From a bacterium (GTDB lineage Bacteria; Planctomycetota; Phycisphaerae; Phycisphaerales; SM1A02), in contig JAPOKA010000004.1 of assembly GCA_029977865.1 (NCBI GenBank), positions 1 to 64,000 on the forward strand: DNA of 64,000 nt, written 5' to 3'. Position 1 is the first letter of the stretch. Each line of letters starts with the position of its first letter. Positions 15,056 to 23,504 of this stretch are shown piece after piece. The notes under the pieces were generated by a model. It ran no database searches, was not told the origin of the DNA, and saw only the letters and a list, made by a program, of their open reading frames with translations. A program made the translations under genes and the position numbers.

Positions 15056-16447
15056 ATGTCCGCCACTCGCACCCTCGCACCCGTCTTCCACAACGTGCTC
15101 GAGATGATCGGGAACACCCCGATGCTCGAACTGCGCAACCTCGACACCGGCCCCTGCCGGCTCTTCGTCAAGATGGAGTCGATGAACCCGGGGAACTCGA
15201 TCAAGGACCGCATCGCGGTCGCCATGGTCGAACGGGCCGAACGCGAGGGCATGCTCAGGCCGGGCGGCCGGATCATCGAGGCGACCGCCGGCAACACCGG
15301 CCTCTCGCTCGCCTTGGTCGCAAGCCAGAAGGGCTACCGGCTGACCGTCGTCGTTCCCGACAAGATGAGCGACGAGAAGATCTCGCACCTCCGGGCGATG
15401 GGCGCCGAGGTCGTGCTCACCCGCTCGGACGTCGGCAAGGGACACCCCGAGTACTACCAGGACGTCGCCGCGCGGATCGCCGCGGAGGATCCCGACGCGC
15501 ACTACATCAACCAGTTCGAGAACCCCGCCAACCCGCAGAGCCACTACGAGACGACCGGTCCCGAGATCTGGGAGCAGCTCGAGGGCCGCATCGACGCGTT
15601 CGTCGCGGGTGTCGGCTCGGGCGGAACCGTGAGCGGTGTCGGGCGGTTCCTCAAGGAGCGGAACCCGGCGATCGAGATGGTGCTCGCCGATCCGGTGGGC
15701 TCGATCCTCGCGCCGAAGATCAACGAAGGCCGCGAGGTGACCGCCGGCTCCTGGCTCGTCGAGGGAATCGGCGAGGACTTCGTCCCGGACATCCTCGATC
15801 TCTCGCTCGTCGACACCGCGTACGCCATTCCCGACTCGGAGGCGTTCCACACCGCCCGCGAGCTGCTCCGCAAGGAAGGGGTGCTCGCAGGCTCGAGCGT
15901 GGGAACGCTGCTCGCCGCGGCGCTGCGCTACTGCCGCGAACAGACCGAGGCGAAGACCGTCGTCAGCCTCATCTGCGACAACGGCGCCAAGTACCTCTCG
16001 AAGATGTTCAACGACTTCTGGATGATCGACCAGGGGTTCATCGAGCGGAAGACCTATGGCGATCTGCGCGACCTGATCGCGCGGCGGCACCTCGATCGCG
16101 AGGACTTCGTGCTCGGGCCCGACGTGCCGATCCATCTGGCGATCAAGCGGATGCGGATGTACTCGGTGAGCCAGATGGCGGTGATGGGCGAAGGCCCGCG
16201 CCCGATCGGCATCCTCGACGAGAGCGACATTCTGCTCGCCTTGACGAGCAACCAAAGCAACGCCAGCAAGCCGATTCGCGAGTTCATGACCACCCGGCTC
16301 GAGACGATCTCGCCCGAGGCCGCCGTCGCCGACCTCATGCCGATCTTCCGCGCAGACCGCGTGGCGATCGTCTGCGATGACGACCAGTTCTACGGCCTGA
16401 TCACCAAGATCGACGTGATCAACTACCTCCGCAAGCAGCTGCTGTAG
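15056..16447 (+). CDS. Cystathionine beta-synthase
   Basis: PLP enzyme that condenses serine (or acetylserine) with homocysteine to cystathionine. At 463 residues it has the synthase core plus a CBS domain pair. PLP lysine is K50 in NPGNSIKDRIA; the substrate loop EATAGNTGLSLALVA and the PLP-phosphate loop GVGSGGTVSGVGRFLK are intact. The two CBS domains cover about 340-463 (VSQMAVMGEGPRPIGILDE, then DRVAIVCDDDQFYGLITKID). The N-terminal heme domain of animal CBS is absent, as usual in bacteria. A cysteine synthase cannot be fully excluded, but the LVEGIGEDFVPD segment plus the CBS pair favours this call. It converges on the GH10-like gene. Confidence 0.92.
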   Translation: MSATRTLAPVFHNVLEMIGNTPMLELRNLDTGPCRLFVKMESMNPGNSIKDRIAVAMVERAEREGMLRPGGRIIEATAGNTGLSLALVASQKGYRLTVVVPDKMSDEKISHLRAMGAEVVLTRSDVGKGHPEYYQDVAARIAAEDPDAHYINQFENPANPQSHYETTGPEIWEQLEGRIDAFVAGVGSGGTVSGVGRFLKERNPAIEMVLADPVGSILAPKINEGREVTAGSWLVEGIGEDFVPDILDLSLVDTAYAIPDSEAFHTARELLRKEGVLAGSSVGTLLAAALRYCREQTEAKTVVSLICDNGAKYLSKMFNDFWMIDQGFIERKTYGDLRDLIARRHLDREDFVLGPDVPIHLAIKRMRMYSVSQMAVMGEGPRPIGILDESDILLALTSNQSNASKPIREFMTTRLETISPEAAVADLMPIFRADRVAIVCDDDQFYGLITKIDVINYLRKQLL

Positions 16448-16526
16448 AGCCGGATTCGGTTGGCCGACGGACCGAGAGCGGCCTGGATGCCCGGTGGCAG
16501 CACGGCGAGCCGGGGCGGTCGAGATG

Positions 16527-16546
16527 TTGAGCGCTTCACCGCTCAA
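16527..16546. terminator. Candidate bidirectional terminator hairpin
   Basis: TTGAGCG (16527-16533) and CGCTCAA (16540-16546) form a 7-bp stem with a 6-base loop between two convergent genes. The outer T-T/A-A pairs give short U runs in either direction, but no long U tract follows. Confidence 0.4.
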
Positions 16547-16628
16547 GGTTCCGACAGGCGGGTCTGCGCGAATCGACTCTCGTCATCAGGACGCCTCGCC
16601 CCAAACGTCCGTTTCGTCGAGTGGCGAC

Positions 16629-18185
16629 TCAGGGCCTGGTGGTGGTATCTGGCAGTCGCATCGGCACCGGTTCTCGACGCCGCAGCAGGACCGGCTCGGA
16701 GCGCTCGCCGACGCGCGAGATCGCCTGCACGCGGACGAGATCGATCGCGGAGTCCTCGACACCGGGCGGCCACGCGTGCTCGCGGGTCGAGCCCGGAAGG
16801 ATCGCGCCTTCCCAGCCGTCGCCGGTTCGCCATTGCACCAGCCACCGTGCGGTCCTCGGATCGGAGGTGAGCTCCAGCTGCAGCGAGTCGGCGGTCTCGC
16901 GAATCCGGGCCTCCGGCACCGCGGGTGGCTCGCGAAAGAGCCACGGCGAGGCCGGGACCAGCGCCGGTGCCGGGAATGCAGTGCCAGCGAGGAGCTCCGC
17001 CACCTGCTGGCGATTCTCAAGGAGCCCCACCATCGAGAAGAGCACTACGCCGTCGGCGATGTGATGCCCGCGCACGGTTTCGATCTGACTGGCGATTTCC
17101 TGCGGTGACCATCCGCCGTCACCCTCGATGCGGGTGAGGTAGAGCCCCGGCCAAAGGTGACGATCGCGGGTGTTCTGGCTCGACCACCACTCGAGCAGCG
17201 GCAGGAACGGTTGCTTCGGCGCGTCGATCGGCCAGTAGAGCTGCGGGCTGAAGTAGTCGAGCCATCCGGCGCGGATCCACAACCGGCTGTCGGCATGGAG
17301 TTCCTCGTAGGCATCGAGTCCGGCGACACCCTCCGGATGGCCTGGCCGCCAGATGCCGAAGGGGCTCACCCCGACCAGCACCTCGGGATCGATCGCCTTG
17401 ACCCGCTCGTACATCGAGCGCACGAACGAGTCGATCCTGCTCCGCCGCCAGTCGCTGCGATCGAGACGTCCGCCCTCGCGCTGATAGGCCGCGTAGGTCG
17501 CGTCGTCTGGAAACTCTTCGCCCTTGATCGGATAGGGATAGAAGTAGTCGTCGACGTGGATGCCGTCGAGGTCGTAGCGACGAACCAGATCCTCGATCAC
17601 TCGCAACGAGTGCTGCTGCGCCTCGAGCGAACCCGGGTCGAGCCACGCTTCCTCGCCATAGGGATGCACGAGGTCGGGACGACGTTGGGAGATGTGCGCT
17701 GGAGAGGGCGGCGATTGCGCCCGGCGATGGCGAGCCCTGAAGGTGTTGAGCCACGCGTGCAGATCGAGACCGCGGGCGTGGGCCTCGTCGATCCAGAATT
17801 GCAAGGGGTCGTAGCCGACCGAGCCGCCCTGCCGGCCAGAGAGGTACTCGCTCCACGGCTCGAGGGCAGATGGATAGATCGCGTCGGCGGACGGCCGCAC
17901 CTGCAGGATCACCGCATTGAGGCGGAGATCCCGGCAGAGGTCGAGGATGCGAATCGCCTCGGCTTGTTGCATGCTCGCCTCAAGGCCGGGCCGGCTCGGC
18001 CAGTCGATGTTGGCGACGGTGGCGACCCAGACCGCGCGGAGTTCCTCGGGAACCTGTGGCGCCGACACCGTGGTGGGATCGACGGTGTCCCAAGCGGCGC
18101 TTCCGCCATCACCGGATCCGCAGGACGCGAGCGACCACAGCGTGAGCGTGCCGAAGATGCGAACGATGGTGCGGGCGGCGATCAC
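16629..18185 (-). CDS. GH10-like (FenI/YngK family) lipoprotein
   Basis: Glycosyl-hydrolase-like lipoprotein of the family that includes YngK, with a TIM-barrel core. Family signatures: VPEELRAVWVATVANIDWPS at the start, LNAVILQVRPSADAIYPSAL, YDPLQFWIDEAHARGLDLHA, DGIHVDDYFYPYP (with the acidic pair typical of the active site) and GWLDYFSPQLYWPI. A C-terminal beta-sandwich follows (about 430-518). The GTG at 18185 gives a clean lipoprotein signal peptide, IAARTIVRIFGTLTLWSLAS followed by C; an upstream in-frame GTG at 18272 would add 29 polar residues and looks less likely. Substrate unknown; relatives are thought to act on peptidoglycan-type or other polysaccharides. It converges on the CBS gene. 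Confidence 0.85.
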   Translation of the reverse strand: MIAARTIVRIFGTLTLWSLASCGSGDGGSAAWDTVDPTTVSAPQVPEELRAVWVATVANIDWPSRPGLEASMQQAEAIRILDLCRDLRLNAVILQVRPSADAIYPSALEPWSEYLSGRQGGSVGYDPLQFWIDEAHARGLDLHAWLNTFRARHRRAQSPPSPAHISQRRPDLVHPYGEEAWLDPGSLEAQQHSLRVIEDLVRRYDLDGIHVDDYFYPYPIKGEEFPDDATYAAYQREGGRLDRSDWRRSRIDSFVRSMYERVKAIDPEVLVGVSPFGIWRPGHPEGVAGLDAYEELHADSRLWIRAGWLDYFSPQLYWPIDAPKQPFLPLLEWWSSQNTRDRHLWPGLYLTRIEGDGGWSPQEIASQIETVRGHHIADGVVLFSMVGLLENRQQVAELLAGTAFPAPALVPASPWLFREPPAVPEARIRETADSLQLELTSDPRTARWLVQWRTGDGWEGAILPGSTREHAWPPGVEDSAIDLVRVQAISRVGERSEPVLLRRREPVPMRLPDTTTRP

Positions 18186-18822
18186 GAGGTGAGGGACTCG
18201 AAGTGAACCGTCGATGTCGACTGGCGGATTGTGACCGCAGACGATTCGGTTGGATCGCCGAGCGAACTGCACATTGGGACGATCCGTGCGGAACCGGGGG
18301 CCCGGGCAGCCGAGGACGTCTGCGGCCCACCGCGCGGCTCAAGCCGCCGTCCGGCTCTCGACGACCGGTTGACTGCGTGAATCGCACCCTCGCCAGCCGG
18401 TCGGCACCCTGTGGGCGGCGCGAACCACACCAGCGTCCGCCGATCGACAACCTGTGGACGGCGAGTCTTTGGATCGCCGGGATCCCGCAGGCTCTTCGCG
18501 ACCGCGATTCTGATCACTCTCCGACAGAGCACGCGCGGGCGCGAGTGCACCGGCGGAGGGGCGATCCGAAGCAGGCAAGCCCCGCTCGCAGCGGCCCCGC
18601 TGTCTCGGCGTCCTCGCGGACGCCTCGACTGCTCCCCCGCCTCGATCGCCGCGCGAGCTCGCAGGCGAGGGGGCGGATCCGGCGTGCGAGAGTTTTCTCG
18701 CGATCTCGCAGGCGAGGGTGCGGATCCACCGTGCGAGAGACTGCTGGGACGGCTCGCGCGACGGCCGGAACGATCGATCGCCGCAGGAACCGGGCTGATT
18801 GCACGAGCCGCACGCCGAGTCG
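18186..18822. other. Gene-free interval of about 640 bases
   Basis: Between the 5' end of the GH10-like gene and the 3' end of the SUMF1 gene. Open frames here are Arg/Ser/Pro rich and match no protein style seen elsewhere in the window. The right half contains a 40-base direct repeat pair and many CTCGC/GCGAG short palindromes. Confidence 0.5.
18653..18739. repeat. Pair of 40-base imperfect direct repeats with internal palindromes
   Basis: Copies at 18653-18692 and 18700-18739, period 47, differing at about four positions. Each contains CTCGCAGGCGAG, a short palindrome, then GCGGATCC and GTGCGAGAG. The linker holds GCGAGAGTTTTCTCGC, itself a hairpin. The pattern resembles REP-type intergenic palindromes and lies just 3' of the SUMF1 gene. 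Confidence 0.7.
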
Positions 18823-20397
18823 TCAGGGAGCACACGCGATCCGGAAGCCCACGTACTCCGAACGGGCCTCCGGCGCGAGACTGTTGCGATAGCCGGCCCG
18901 ACACGCGTCTGCGTAACTGCCCCAACTGCCGCCGCGCAACAACCGCTCGGTTCCTTCGCGTGGGCCCGTCGGGTCGGTCGCCGGATCGGATCCCGCTTCG
19001 CCGTACCAGTCCGAGCACCACTCCCAGACATTCCCGTGCATGTCGTGAAGCCCCCATGCATTGGGGAGTCTCGTGGCGACCGGCTGCGTCGATCCCTCCG
19101 AGTTGTCGTGGAACCAGGCGTGCTCCCAGAGTTCGTCTCGGCCGCCGTCAAAGGAGAACCTCGTGATCGTGCCGGCTCGACAGGCGTACTCCCATTCGGC
19201 CTCGCTCGGCAAACGGAAGCGCACGCCGGACTTCTCAGACAGGCGGCGGCAGAACTCCTCGGCCTCGTCCCAAGAGACCATCTCGACGGGGCGGCGCTCG
19301 TCGCCGACGAAGCGGCTTGGACTCGTCCCCATGACCGCTCGCCACTGCGCTTGCGTGACTTCGCTTCGGCCGAGCCAGAACGGCTTCGAGATCGTGACCG
19401 GCCGCTGGGACGCGTGCTCGTCGGCACTCGCTCCATCCGCCGCGGCACCCATGCCGAACGTGCCAGGCTCGATGGCGATCAAGGCGAGCGTGAGTTCCGG
19501 AGCGAGTTCGATGATCAGGCTGCCCTCGACCTCCTTCACTGCCATTTCGGGCCTTGGCGACTGCGGGACGTCATCGGCTTCCTCCGCAGCTCTCGCAGCC
19601 CGCCGCGCTGCGCGTCGCTCTGCACGCTGGCCCCCCGCGAGCCGAGCCTCTTCGGCAAGTCGCTCCGCCTCCAGCAGCGCAGCCTCCTCCGCGAGCCGGG
19701 CAATCTCGGCGCGGCGTGCCTCCTCGGCGACTCGCACTGCTTCGGCCCGAGCAACTTCCTCCGCGAGCCGGGTGATCTCTGCGCGGCGTGCCTCCTCGGC
19801 GACCCTCGCTGCCTCCGCACGAGCAGCGTCCTCCGCGAGCCGAGCTATCTCTGCGCGTCGAGCCTCCTCGGCATGCACCGCCGCCATCGAGGTGACTTCG
19901 ACCCTCCGGCCCACGAAGTCGAAGTGACCGATGGCGGTATCGCTCGACCCAACTTCGACCACCACCGAGAGGGTGCAGTCGGGCCGTCGCGCCGTGACGC
20001 GATAGGTGCCGGGTTCGAGGTTCGACGCTCTCGCCTTGGGCTTGACCTTGGAGATTCGGCCGAGGAACTCCCAGCCACCCGACCGACTCGATCGCTCGAA
20101 GGTCAGCTCGCACTCGACGGGCCGGGACAGAAGCAGAAGCGAGCCAGCCTCCGGCCTTGATTCGGTCTTGACCCTCGCGGGCCCTCGTGCCAACGGCAAC
20201 ATGCTCACACGTTGTTCGACCGCCATCGCGAGCCGAGCCGCATCGATGGCGTTGACCTGCGCGATCGATCGACCGCCGATCCCCACGCCGAGCGCGATCG
20301 CGAGCAGTGTGAGCCATCTCGAACTGCCGCATCGCCGCCGCCGGAGCGAGAGCGACCCGAGGCAGTTGGAGAGTCTCGCGACCGATGCGATCGCCAT
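18823..20397 (-). CDS. Membrane-anchored coiled-coil protein with SUMF1/FGE-like domain
   Basis: A 524-residue protein. N-terminal membrane helix (WLTLLAIALGVGIGG, about 28-43), a small beta-rich part (about 85-170; a PEGA-like segment around LEPGTYRVTARR), then three and a half near-identical 24-residue units (AEEARRAEIARLAE, residues 176-250) forming a coiled coil. The C-terminus (about 300-524) is the sulfatase-modifying-factor fold: MGTSPSRFVGDERRPVEMVS, LPSEAEWEYACRAG, LHDMHGNVWEWCSDWYG, LLRGGSWGSYADACRAGYRN, VGFRIA. The paired catalytic Cys of true formylglycine-generating enzyme are not evident, and no sulfatase is nearby, so the domain may be a binding module. The start at 20397 is chosen from the signal anchor; the same frame stays open upstream through a DNA repeat array, probably by chance. 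Confidence 0.88.
   Translation of the reverse strand: MAIASVARLSNCLGSLSLRRRRCGSSRWLTLLAIALGVGIGGRSIAQVNAIDAARLAMAVEQRVSMLPLARGPARVKTESRPEAGSLLLLSRPVECELTFERSSRSGGWEFLGRISKVKPKARASNLEPGTYRVTARRPDCTLSVVVEVGSSDTAIGHFDFVGRRVEVTSMAAVHAEEARRAEIARLAEDAARAEAARVAEEARRAEITRLAEEVARAEAVRVAEEARRAEIARLAEEAALLEAERLAEEARLAGGQRAERRAARRAARAAEEADDVPQSPRPEMAVKEVEGSLIIELAPELTLALIAIEPGTFGMGAAADGASADEHASQRPVTISKPFWLGRSEVTQAQWRAVMGTSPSRFVGDERRPVEMVSWDEAEEFCRRLSEKSGVRFRLPSEAEWEYACRAGTITRFSFDGGRDELWEHAWFHDNSEGSTQPVATRLPNAWGLHDMHGNVWEWCSDWYGEAGSDPATDPTGPREGTERLLRGGSWGSYADACRAGYRNSLAPEARSEYVGFRIACAP
19648..19872 (-). repeat. Tandem 72-base repeat encoding coiled coil
   Basis: About three full units of 72 bases plus a partial one inside the SUMF1 gene, each coding AEEARRAEI(A/T)RLAE followed by about ten Ala/Glu/Arg residues. 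The high DNA identity between units suggests recent expansion; copy number may vary between strains. Confidence 0.85.
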
Positions 20398-21141
20398 GCA
20401 GGGTCTCTCGGCGGGCGGTTGGTGGGGCTGGGCGAGGTCGTGCGGCGAGGTCAGGACGGCGTGCTCGCCGGCCGGACTTCGCCAGCGAGGCGATGTTGCA
20501 CTCCCTGCGAACCACCCGTTGGCCGGGAGTCGAGGCAGCGTGACCGCGACCCGCTCGAGCGTCAAGGATTCTCCCAAGTCGCCCGAAGCGCCAGAGTTCT
20601 CATGGGGCGATCGTGGGGAATCGGGGACACCCACCGACCGCGGGACGCGGACGACTTCGGGGCACCCACCGACCACGCGGCCAGTTGCGCCAGTTGTGGA
20701 CACCCACCGACCACGCGGCTGGTTGCGCCAGTGGACGACTTCGGGACACCCACCGACCTCGGGACGGGGCTGGTCGTGCGCCAGTTGTGGACACCCACCG
20801 ACCACGCGGCTGGTTGGGGGCTGGTGGGGCGAATTCGGGACACCCACCGACCGCGGGACGGGGCTGGTTGTGCGCCAGTTGGGGGCGAATTCGGGACACC
20901 CACCGACACCGCCCGACAACCGCCCGACAGCCCGGGATCGCCTCCGTGGCTCGTTGTGGACACCCACCGACAACCGCCGACCTCCGAGGATCAGCTCCGC
21001 CCCGCCGCCCACGGCCAAACGTCCAACTGCCGGAGCCCGTGGGCGGACCGCTGCAGGCGTCTGCGAGTTCGATCGCCGCGACACTTGCCGCTGAGACTGA
21101 GTCGCAATACTCTTCTCCGTCCGCGTCCGCGGGTGCCCGCC
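20398..21141. other. Divergent intergenic region of about 740 bases with a repeat array
   Basis: Separates the SUMF1 gene (minus) from feoA (plus). Bases 20623-20971 are filled by eight copies of a short element (next entry). The remaining flanks (20398-20620 and 20975-21141) show no gene or recognisable regulator site; no Fur-type AT-rich palindrome is present before feoA. Confidence 0.6.
20623..20971. repeat. Eight-copy interspersed repeat array, core GACACCCACCGAC(C)
   Basis: Core starts at 20626, 20661 (variant GGCACCC), 20699, 20745, 20790, 20839, 20895 and 20959, always on the same strand, with intervals 35, 38, 46, 45, 49, 56 and 64. The linkers are themselves repeated: ACGCGGCTGGTTG (after copies 3 and 5), CGGGACGGGGCTGGT (after 4 and 6), TGCGCCAGTTG, and cores are entered by either TTCGG or GTTGTG. 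Most central linkers can form CTGG/CCAG hairpins. Intervals are not multiples of three and the core falls in all three frames, so it is not a protein repeat. Linkers are not unique, so it is not CRISPR. Confidence 0.9.
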
Positions 21142-21441
21142 ATGCCCGATCCAGCATCCACAACCCCGGTTCGGCTCCCACTTTCCGTGCTCAAGCCGGG
21201 AGACCGCGCCGTGGTCCAACTCGGCGGGCTTTCGGGTGAGGAATCGGCCCTTCTCGAGGCGATGGGGCTGCGAGATCAGTCCGAGATCCGTATCTGCCGC
21301 TCAGGAAGTCCCTGCATCATCGAGGTCGCCCACACTCGCCTGGGTCTTGCGGCCTCGGTCGCCTGTCGCATCTTCACCACGCCCTGCGGCGCCGCCTGCC
21401 CAGCGGTGAATGAAGCAAGCGATCGAACGCCAGGAGTCTGA
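21142..21441 (+). CDS. feoA: Ferrous iron transport protein FeoA
   Basis: A 99-residue SH3-fold protein that regulates FeoB. The core LPLSVLKPGDRAVVQLGGL, then LEAMGLRDQSEIRICRSGSP and HTRLGLAASVACRIF follow the FeoA pattern (L-x-x-G-x-x-A-x-V, G-x-x-x-G, L-x-x-x-x-A-x-x-I). The ATG at 21142 lies 45 bases ahead of the FeoB gene's upstream boundary set by the feoA stop, so the two are co-transcribed. The C-terminal CGAACPAVN tail with two Cys is an extra. It is the first gene after the repeat array. FeoA is normally about 75-85 residues, so the 15-residue N-terminus and the tail make up the difference. Confidence 0.92.
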   Translation: MPDPASTTPVRLPLSVLKPGDRAVVQLGGLSGEESALLEAMGLRDQSEIRICRSGSPCIIEVAHTRLGLAASVACRIFTTPCGAACPAVNEASDRTPGV

Positions 21442-21485
21442 CCCCGCCGAGCCTCGCCGACCAGCGAGCCCTCTGAACCACGCCG

Positions 21486-23504
21486 ATGGCGACCCCCCCT
21501 CCCCAGCCTGCCGCCACCGAGCCGCGGCTGCAACGGGTTTCGCTGCCGCGTCCGGATGGCGCCCCGCTACGGCTTGCGATGATCGGCAACCCCAACACCG
21601 GGAAGACCACCCTCTTCAACCGCCTCTGCGGTGTCCGCAGCCGCACCGCCAACTTCCCGGGAAGCACCGTCGAAGCACGACTCGGTCCCTGCACTCGGCT
21701 CGGCCGCACCTTCGAACTCATCGACCTGCCCGGCAGCTACGGGCTTGAACTCGACCTGCCCGAATCGAGGCTCTGTCGCGACTGCCTCGACGGAAACCTC
21801 GAGGGCTTCCGCCCCGACGCGGTGCTCGCGGTGCTCGATGCCGCGAACCTCCCGCGCAATCTCCAGTTCCTAGCCGCCGCGGCGCGACCCGACCTTCCCA
21901 TGGTCGTCGCCCTCAACATGATCGATGTCGCAGCGCGGCGCGGACTCTCGATCGATGCCACCAAGCTCGAAGCCCGCATCGGAAGTCCGGTGGTTCCGAT
22001 CAGCGCCCGCTCGGGTACCGGAGTCGACGACCTCCTGCGGGCGATCGATCGAGCCAAGCCGCCTGAGCATCCCTGCCCGGATCGCCCCGGCCGCAGCGAG
22101 GCCTGCGCAGACTGGGCAAGCCGCATGGTTGCCGAAAGCGTCGGCGGCGGAAGCAGCGACGGCTCCGCCCGCGACAGCTTCCGCGATCGCCTCGACCGGG
22201 CCTTCACGCATCCGGTGCTTGGCCTCATGGTCTTCGCCGCCACCATGCTCGGCCTCTTCGTCGCGATCTTCTCGATCGCCACCGTGCCGATGGACCTGAT
22301 CGACCTGCTCTTCGCCTCGCTCGGCGATGCGGCGCGCTCGGCCATCCCCGCCGGTCCGCTTGCCGACCTTGTCGCCGACGGGGTGATCGGGGGCATCGCC
22401 GGCACCGTGGTCTTCCTGCCGCAGATCTGCCTGCTCTTCTTCCTGCTCTCGCTGCTCGAAGACACCGGCTACCTCGCCCGCGCGGCGTTCGTGATGGATC
22501 GCCTGATGTGCAAGGTTGGCCTGCCGGGGCAGGCGTTCATCCCCCTGCTCTCGAGCCACGCCTGCGCCCTTCCCGGCATCATGAGCACGCGGCTCATCCC
22601 CGATCGACACGATCGCCTCGCGACGATCCTCGTGGCGCCATTCATGAGCTGCTCGGCGCGGCTTCCCGTCTACGTCCTGCTCACCACGCTGCTCTTTCCG
22701 GCGAGCCCGGTGAAGGCGAGCCTGGCGCTCGCAGGCTGCTACCTGCTCGGCGCGACCGCCGGACTCGCGACCGCCTGGCTGGTGCGGCGAACCCTGCTCA
22801 AGGGCCGCTCCCGGCCGATGGTGCTCGAACTTCCGCCCTACCGAATGCCCTCGCTGCGCACCGCGGCGCTCACCACCCTCGATCGCGCCACCGTCTTTCT
22901 GAAGAACGCGGGCACCGTGATCGTCGCGATCTGCGTGGTGATGTGGTGGCTCAGCGCCTATCCGGTGGTGGCCACGCCGCCCGAGGCCCAAGCGCTCCGA
23001 GCCGAAGCGGCCGCCCTCGACTCTGCCCGCGCCGCCGAGTCCGAGTCGCTGCTCGCAGAGTCCGCCGCGATCGAAGGCCGCGCGCAGCAGCAGGGAAGCT
23101 TCGCGGGAATGCTCGGCCGCAGCGTGCAACCGATTTTTGCACCGCTGGGCTTCGACTCGAATCTGACCGTCGCGGTGCTCACGAGCTTCCTGGCTCGGGA
23201 GGTCTTCGTCTCGACCATGGCGGTGCTGACCGGTGCAACCGATCCGGACGACGAGGAAGGTGTGGTGGCGGCGGTGCAGCAGGCGAAACGCACCGACGGC
23301 ACGCCGGTCTTCACGCACGCCACCAGCGCGAGCCTCCTGGTCTTCTTCGTGCTCGCGATGCAATGCCTGCCGACCCTCGCAGTCACCCGACGCGAAACCG
23401 GCGGCTGGCGGTGGGCCGGCCTGCAGTTGGGCTGGATGACGACGCTCGCCTACCTCGGGGCGTGGGCCGCCCATCACGCGGTCTTGTGGGCTTCGGCGAC
23501 ATGA
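21486..23504 (+). CDS. feoB: Ferrous iron transporter FeoB
   Basis: Inner-membrane GTP-gated Fe2+ importer, 672 residues. The cytosolic G domain has G1 GNPNTGKTTLFN (34-45), G2 around NFPGSTVE, G3 DLPGSY (80-85), G4 NMID and G5 SARSG. The membrane part carries both Gate motifs: GLPGQAFIPLLSSHACALPG with IMSTRLI, PFMSCSARLPVYVLL, then later LTSFLAREVFVSTMAVL. An Ala/Glu-rich cytosolic loop of about 50 residues separates the two membrane halves. It starts 44 bases after feoA and overlaps the following small gene by ATGA. Iron import under reducing, low-oxygen conditions is the expected role. Confidence 0.96.
   Translation: MATPPPQPAATEPRLQRVSLPRPDGAPLRLAMIGNPNTGKTTLFNRLCGVRSRTANFPGSTVEARLGPCTRLGRTFELIDLPGSYGLELDLPESRLCRDCLDGNLEGFRPDAVLAVLDAANLPRNLQFLAAAARPDLPMVVALNMIDVAARRGLSIDATKLEARIGSPVVPISARSGTGVDDLLRAIDRAKPPEHPCPDRPGRSEACADWASRMVAESVGGGSSDGSARDSFRDRLDRAFTHPVLGLMVFAATMLGLFVAIFSIATVPMDLIDLLFASLGDAARSAIPAGPLADLVADGVIGGIAGTVVFLPQICLLFFLLSLLEDTGYLARAAFVMDRLMCKVGLPGQAFIPLLSSHACALPGIMSTRLIPDRHDRLATILVAPFMSCSARLPVYVLLTTLLFPASPVKASLALAGCYLLGATAGLATAWLVRRTLLKGRSRPMVLELPPYRMPSLRTAALTTLDRATVFLKNAGTVIVAICVVMWWLSAYPVVATPPEAQALRAEAAALDSARAAESESLLAESAAIEGRAQQQGSFAGMLGRSVQPIFAPLGFDSNLTVAVLTSFLAREVFVSTMAVLTGATDPDDEEGVVAAVQQAKRTDGTPVFTHATSASLLVFFVLAMQCLPTLAVTRRETGGWRWAGLQLGWMTTLAYLGAWAAHHAVLWASAT

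Noticed and set aside
18203-18892. 229-codon plus-strand frame across the gap before the SUMF1 gene
   Set aside because: Arg/Ser/Pro nonsense-like composition, overlaps the SUMF1 3' end, and repeats fall in it.
20623-20971. CRISPR array
   Set aside because: The core is only 13-15 bases, linkers share sequence with each other, intervals drift, and no cas gene is present.
21060-21141. Fur-type iron box before feoA
   Set aside because: No AT-rich palindrome resembling the known boxes; only a weak promoter-like TTGCCG with a poor -10.
20398-21219. Long open frames through the repeat array, including one continuous with the SUMF1 gene on the minus strand and one continuous with feoA on the plus strand
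   Set aside because: Repeat intervals are not multiples of three, the core falls in all frames, and the predicted residues are Arg/Pro/Gly rich with no fold; GC-rich DNA keeps frames open by chance.
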